NCBI RefSeq assembly: GCF_021432765.1
Contig: NZ_CP058908.1
Coordinates: forward strand, 1,256,001 to 1,320,000
Source of the DNA: Pseudomonas phenolilytica
Lineage (GTDB): Bacteria > Pseudomonadota > Gammaproteobacteria > Pseudomonadales > Pseudomonadaceae
DNA length: 64,000 nt
Direction: 5' to 3'
Below are positions 58,905 through 64,000 of this stretch, one piece after another. The notes below the pieces were generated by a model that saw only the letters and a list, made by a program, of their open reading frames with translations, was not told the origin of the DNA and searched no databases. Within the stretch, counting starts at the first letter, position 1, and each line of letters begins with the position of its first letter. A program made the translations under genes and the position numbers.

Positions 58905-58970
58905 GCGCCTAGCGGCCCGCCTGCCGAGCGCGAGCCGCAGGCGGCCCGGGGCAAGGGAGCCAGGGTTTGC

Positions 58971-60302
58971 TCAGTGCCCCGGAGAGGCCAGGGTCTGGGC
59001 GAATTCACCGATGGCTTCCACGACCTGCTGCGCGCCGTGCTGTATGTCGAGGATGACCGTGCCGGCCTGGTTGGCCAGGGCGACGCCTTGTTCCGCCTTG
59101 CGCGTGCTGGCCTGCATGTTCTCCGTCGCCACCCGGGCCAGTTCCCGGTTCTTGCCGACCACCTCGGTAATGGCCACGGTCGCCTGGCTGGTGCGCTGCG
59201 CCAGGTTGCGTACCTCATCGGCGACCACCGCGAAGCCGCGACCCTGCCCGCCGGCGCGGGCCGCCTCGATGGCTGCGTTGAGCGCCAGCAGGTTGGTCTG
59301 CTCGGCAATGCCGCGAATGGCGCCGACGATGCTGCCGATTTCTTCCGACTGGGCGCTCAGCGCGCCGATGGCCTGCGCGACCTGCGCAAGTTCATCGGCG
59401 ATGCTCTGCACCACGCTGACCGACTGCTGGACCACCGCGGCGCCTTGCCGCGCGGACTCGTCGGTCTGCCGCGAGGTCTCGAAGGCCATCTGCGCTGCGC
59501 GGGTTTCGGCGTCCCGCTGCTCGACCCTGGCGGTGATGTCGGAGGCGAACTTGACCACGCCATACAGCCGGCCCTGGGCATCGTAGAGCGGGTTGTAGGT
59601 GGCCTGGAGCCAGACGCCACGGCCCTGTTTGGTCAGTCGTCGGAACAGGCCGGTACTGAACTCGCCCCGGTTCAGCCGGGCCCAGAAGTCGCGATAGGCG
59701 TCGCTCTGTGCTTCTTCGGGCTCGCAGAACAGACGGTGGTGCTTGCCACGGATATCGTCCAGGCGATAACCCATGACCTGGAGGAAATTCGCGTTGGCAT
59801 TGACCACCAGCCCCTGCAGATCGAATTCGATCACCGCGGTGGAGCGCTCGACCGCCTGCATGCGGCTGGCATCCGCCTGCGCGCGCAGCGTTTGCTCGGT
59901 GACATCGGTAGCGAGCATGACGATGCGCTGCACTTTGCCGCCGGCATCACGGACCGGAACGTAACTGGCCTGCAGCCACACTTGCCGCCCCTGTTTTGCC
60001 AGCCACGGCATGAGATTGGTCACGCTGCGACCCTGCTGCAGGCCCTGCCAGAAGGCGCTGTAGTCGCGGCTCTGTGCATAGGCGGGATCGCAGAACGCGC
60101 GGTGCTGGCGTCCGCTGATTTCCTCCAGGGTTAGCCCCAGCAGGTTCAGGAACAGCGGGTTGGCTTGCAGCACCAGCCCCTCGGGACTGAATTCGATGGT
60201 CGCCACGGCACTGCGCAGCGCCACGTATTCCGCCTCGAATACCGCCCGCTGCGCCTGGCATTCACGCAGGGTGTCTTTGAAAGTTCGGGTACGCATGAAC
60301 AT
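58971..60302 (-). CDS. Soluble methyl-accepting chemotaxis protein with two PAS domains
   Basis: 443 residues with no membrane helix, so cytoplasmic. PAS1 (about 25-140) and PAS2 (about 145-265) are similar to each other: both have IEFxxxGLV, AN-FL, and a FCxPxxAQS core ([20 protein letters not shown]), so they arose by duplication. The receptor signalling hairpin follows (about 270-443), with the tip [23 protein letters not shown] that binds CheA/CheW. There is no C-terminal CheR/CheB tether. PAS domains of this kind often bind haem or FAD (Aer2, McpB). It lies 66 bases past the acyl-CoA dehydrogenase on the opposite strand. Confidence 0.92.
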   Translation of the reverse strand: MFMRTRTFKDTLRECQAQRAVFEAEYVALRSAVATIEFSPEGLVLQANPLFLNLLGLTLEEISGRQHRAFCDPAYAQSRDYSAFWQGLQQGRSVTNLMPWLAKQGRQVWLQASYVPVRDAGGKVQRIVMLATDVTEQTLRAQADASRMQAVERSTAVIEFDLQGLVVNANANFLQVMGYRLDDIRGKHHRLFCEPEEAQSDAYRDFWARLNRGEFSTGLFRRLTKQGRGVWLQATYNPLYDAQGRLYGVVKFASDITARVEQRDAETRAAQMAFETSRQTDESARQGAAVVQQSVSVVQSIADELAQVAQAIGALSAQSEEIGSIVGAIRGIAEQTNLLALNAAIEAARAGGQGRGFAVVADEVRNLAQRTSQATVAITEVVGKNRELARVATENMQASTRKAEQGVALANQAGTVILDIQHGAQQVVEAIGEFAQTLASPGH

Positions 60303-60407
60303 TCGGGTACGGTCTCCGATGGCCTGTCATGGCATGCATCCACCCGAAGCCGACAGGCATGACTGGCTCCGGGAGTGATGGATGGGAAGCTACATCTTTT
60401 ACAAAAC

Positions 60408-60432
60408 CTATACAAATTGATTTGATGTATAG
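60408..60432. promoter_or_regulatory. Interrupted palindrome upstream of the chemoreceptor gene
   Basis: CTATACA-N11-TGTATAG, perfect 7-base arms in an AT-rich tract, about 105 bases before the chemoreceptor start. Could be an operator or part of the promoter. Nothing identifies the protein that would bind. Confidence 0.35.
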
Positions 60433-60615
60433 AAATGATAGAGATCCGTACAGCGCAGGACTCGGCACGCCGATATCAGGTATCGGGTGTACGGAAAAGG
60501 CAACGCGGGTGCTGCCTGGGAGAGGGAGGCGGCGAAAACTGGAAGCTGTTGCTCGGGTATGCGCGGAAGGACGCCCGGAACCGGCGAAAGGGGCGCTCCA
60601 CTTCCGGCAGAAACG
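60433..60615. other. Gap between chemoreceptor promoter and tRNA terminator
   Basis: About 180 bases, ordinary composition. Rightward frames run through it into the antisense of the tRNA and give well-known spurious peptides. No gene is supported. Confidence 0.5.
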
Positions 60616-60643
60616 AAAAAGGCCCGCATTTCTGCGAGCCTTT
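60616..60643 (-). terminator. Terminator after tRNA-Thr
   Basis: On the minus strand AAAGGCTCGCA-GAAA-TGCGGGCCTTT runs into a T tract (60620-60616), 8 bases past the CCA end. One mismatch in the stem. Confidence 0.85.
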
Positions 60644-60650
60644 GTGTTCG

Positions 60651-60726
<76 letters not shown>

Positions 60727-60738
60727 AAACCGGGCGCC

Positions 60739-60766
60739 ATTATAGCGATTGCGCGCGGCGAGTAAA
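60739..60766 (-). promoter_or_regulatory. Promoter of tRNA-Thr
   Basis: On the minus strand TTTACT (60766-60761), 16 bases, then TATAAT (60744-60739), with a GC-rich discriminator before the mature 5' end at 60726, as in stringently controlled stable-RNA promoters. Confidence 0.7.
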
Positions 60767-60802
60767 CCGTTCTCTGCCAAGCACTTGCGCAGCTTCGGGG
60801 GA

Positions 60803-62005
60803 TCAGCGGCGCTCGGCGAGCAGCAGCAGGTTGCGGGGGGTGAGTTCGCCGGCGCAGAAGCGGCCGAGGCGCACCGCGTAGCCGTTCTCTTCCAGCAGCA
60901 GGGCGCGGTCGAGCAGTAGCCAGACTTCCAGCGGACGGCGGAACAGGCCGCGCAGCAGTTCGAGGTTGCGCACTTCGGCCAGGCGTTGCCAGCCGGCCTG
61001 TTCCAGTGCCGGCCAGTCTTCGGCGCCTGGCTCCGGCAGCTGCTTGAGTGCGGCGAGGTCGCGGCAATAGCGTTCGAAGTCTTTCTGTAGCCAGGTGCTG
61101 GGCAGCGAGGGAGTGGGCAGGTAGTCGTCCTGCCTGCGCAGACGGCGCTGCAACAGGTCGAAACCGAGCCGCCAGGCCATCGACTGGTCGCGGTTGCGGC
61201 GTTCGCGGGCGCCGGCGGTGACGGTCTCGGTCAGCGGCAGGCCGAGGTCGTCGCGCGATAGCCGCAGGCTGGATTGCTGCGCGGCGCGTGACAGCGGCTG
61301 ATAGCGCTCGGCCTGGGTCCGGTTGTAGCAGCAGGGCGCGACGGCGAGCTGGCGCACGCCGGCGGCAATGGCCAGCTGCAGCAGACGTACGTGCAGGTCG
61401 CCGCAGGCGTGCAGGGCGACCGGCGTGTGGTCGGCGTGCAGGCGCTCGGCGCAGTCGGCGTCGAGCACGTCTTGTTGAAGATGACAGGCATCGATGCCCA
61501 GACGCCGGCTGAGACGGGCGCCGTCGTCGACCAGCGCGACATCCCATTCCAGGCAGGTCAAGGCGCTGCCGTCCTGCGCCAGCTGACGGCCCAGATGGCC
61601 CTTGCCAGCGCACCAGTCCAGCCAGTGGCGCGTCGGTTGACGGAACTGCAAGTGCGCTGCGAACGCACGGATCTGCTGCCATTTGCGCCCGGGAACGTCG
61701 ACCTGCAAGCGGCTATCCGGCGTGGGCAGCGGGTGGGCTGGCAGTTCCGCCAGGTCGGCGAGCGCCCGTGCCGCGACCGCCAGCTGGGCGAAGGGCGCCG
61801 GTGCATCGAGTTCGCTCGGCTGGTTGTGGGCGGCTTCGGCATCGGCCAGCGAGCGTGCGCGCAGCCAGGCGGCCAGTTGTGGATAGGCGGCTTCCCATTC
61901 CAGTCGGTGCTGCACGAACGGGCGCGGCCGCCACAGCGACTGGTGCTCGGAGAGGAAGCGGTCGAGCGCGAGGAAATGATCGGTGAAGCTGGCGTGAGCG
62001 CGCAT
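60803..62005 (-). CDS. SAM-dependent methyltransferase, class I
   Basis: 400 residues. Rossmann methyltransferase motif I LDWCAGKGHLGRQLA (about 148-162), motif II-like CLEWDVALV, and HACGDLHVRLLQLA followed by VAPCCYNRT. This belongs to the Methyltransf_32/GSTCD-like group, whose substrate (perhaps RNA) is unknown to me. The rest is helical. ATG 62005 is preferred; a TTG frame extends upstream. No ribosome-binding site is obvious for either. It is on the same strand as the TRAP genes but separated from them by a hairpin. Confidence 0.8.
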   Translation of the reverse strand: MRAHASFTDHFLALDRFLSEHQSLWRPRPFVQHRLEWEAAYPQLAAWLRARSLADAEAAHNQPSELDAPAPFAQLAVAARALADLAELPAHPLPTPDSRLQVDVPGRKWQQIRAFAAHLQFRQPTRHWLDWCAGKGHLGRQLAQDGSALTCLEWDVALVDDGARLSRRLGIDACHLQQDVLDADCAERLHADHTPVALHACGDLHVRLLQLAIAAGVRQLAVAPCCYNRTQAERYQPLSRAAQQSSLRLSRDDLGLPLTETVTAGARERRNRDQSMAWRLGFDLLQRRLRRQDDYLPTPSLPSTWLQKDFERYCRDLAALKQLPEPGAEDWPALEQAGWQRLAEVRNLELLRGLFRRPLEVWLLLDRALLLEENGYAVRLGRFCAGELTPRNLLLLAERR

Positions 62006-62067
62006 TCGGTGTGGGTGTCGGGTCGGTCGGCGGGCGCCGATTGTAGCGGCGATCGGCGCGCGCAAGG

Positions 62068-62096
62068 CACAACGCCCGTCGTCGACGGGCGTTGTG
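62068..62096 (-). terminator. Hairpin after the TRAP large permease gene
   Basis: CACAACGCCCGTC-GTC-GACGGGCGTTGTG: 13 perfect pairs, 6 bases past the permease stop. No U tract, so it may act as an mRNA end stabiliser or Rho-assisted terminator. Confidence 0.6.
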
Positions 62097-62102
62097 GGGG
62101 GG

Positions 62103-63471
<1,369 letters not shown>

Positions 63472-63479
<8 letters not shown>

Positions 63480-63990
63480 GCTGCACCTCCTCGTCCTGCG
63501 GCAGGCGGCCGGCGAGGCGGTAACCGAGCTTGATCAGATCAGCGACGGCTTGCAGCGCGAGGCTGATGACCATCACCAGGATGATGCTCTTCTGCAGGTA
63601 GACGAACTTCAGGCCGCCGGATTCGTTGGAACCTTCATGCGTGGCCCAGGAGTTGGCGACGTAATCCCAGCTGTTCCAGGCCAGGAACAGGCAGACCGGG
63701 ATCAGGAACAGCACGTGGCCGAGGCCATCGACGATGCCTTGCCGGCGGGAGACCAGCTTCTGGTAGAAGATGTCGACGCGGACGTGGCCATTGCGCTGCA
63801 GGGTCCAGGCGGCGGCGCCCATGAAGACCAGCGCATGGGCGTACATGACCGCTTCCTGCAGGGCGATGGCGCCGATGCCGAAGCCATAGCGCAGCACCAC
63901 GACGATCGCGGTACCGGCAACGAGGAAGAGCGTGAACCAGGCACACAGCTGGCCGAAACGCCGATTCAGCGAATCGATGAAGCCAGCCAC
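63472..63990 (-). CDS. TRAP transporter small membrane subunit (DctQ family)
   Basis: 172 residues, four membrane helices: LCAWFTLFLVAGTAIVVVLRY, ALQEAVMYAHALVFMGAAAWTL, the NGHVRVDIFYQKL loop typical of DctQ, then GLGHVLFLIPVCLFLAW and SIILVMVISLALQAVADLIK. The start is GTG 63990, 11 bases from the window edge, so a longer N-terminus cannot be excluded. A solute-binding gene may lie beyond the edge. Confidence 0.92.
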
Positions 63991-64000
63991 GCGCAGTAGC

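Overview
The window reads as chromosomal DNA from a high-GC gammaproteobacterium of the Pseudomonas stutzeri group (Stutzerimonas). The backbone order uvrD - GGDEF/EAL gene - trhP - zwf - hexR - lysR - pycA - pycB - aspA - lysR - purE/purK matches, from memory, the P. aeruginosa PAO1 stretch around PA5425-PA5443. The five-gene ectoine/hydroxyectoine operon with its own aspartokinase (ectABCD-ask) is typical of P. stutzeri. No phage, IS element or CRISPR array was seen. The taxonomic call is inference from gene content and protein similarity recalled from memory.

Layout. 1-2.1 kb: 5' two thirds of a selenocysteine formate dehydrogenase alpha subunit, reading through an in-frame UGA followed by a SECIS hairpin. 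2.3-9.8 kb: a Tim44-like protein, an orphan TRAP solute-binding lipoprotein, uvrD and a membrane GGDEF/EAL protein. 9.9-15.7 kb: a small type VI secretion island (vgrG, DUF4123 adaptor, lipoprotein, class-3 lipase effector) with a clear drop in GC over the lipoprotein and the start of the effector. 15.8-22.5 kb: trhP, a YdcH protein and the ectoine operon, all leftward. 23-30.2 kb: central carbon metabolism, with zwf and hexR divergent around a HexR-type operator, then a LysR gene divergent from the two-subunit pyruvate carboxylase pycAB.

30.3-37.2 kb is the most unusual part. A bicarbonate-transporter set (sbtA-like permease, PII-like sbtB, beta-carbonic anhydrase) follows pycAB and could supply the bicarbonate that enzyme needs. 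After it comes a two-gene unit: an NRPS-like adenylation-carrier-thioesterase protein whose thioesterase nucleophile is cysteine, overlapping a QuiC-type 3-dehydroshikimate dehydratase that would make protocatechuate. Together they suggest a small uncharacterised pathway that activates a catechol acid.

37.3-46 kb carries a Cache/PAS histidine kinase, asparaginase, an AGCS amino-acid/sodium symporter, an HTH regulator, aspartase and a LysR regulator: a cluster for amino-acid uptake and Asn/Asp breakdown. 46-55 kb holds housekeeping and small membrane genes (purEK, GlsB-like, DUF3299, UDG-like, MDR dehydrogenase, cytochrome b561, PepSY, dgkA, topB). 55-64 kb has AraC and TetR regulators around an acyl-CoA dehydrogenase, a soluble two-PAS chemoreceptor, tRNA-Thr(TGT), a methyltransferase and the two membrane subunits of a TRAP transporter that runs off the right edge.
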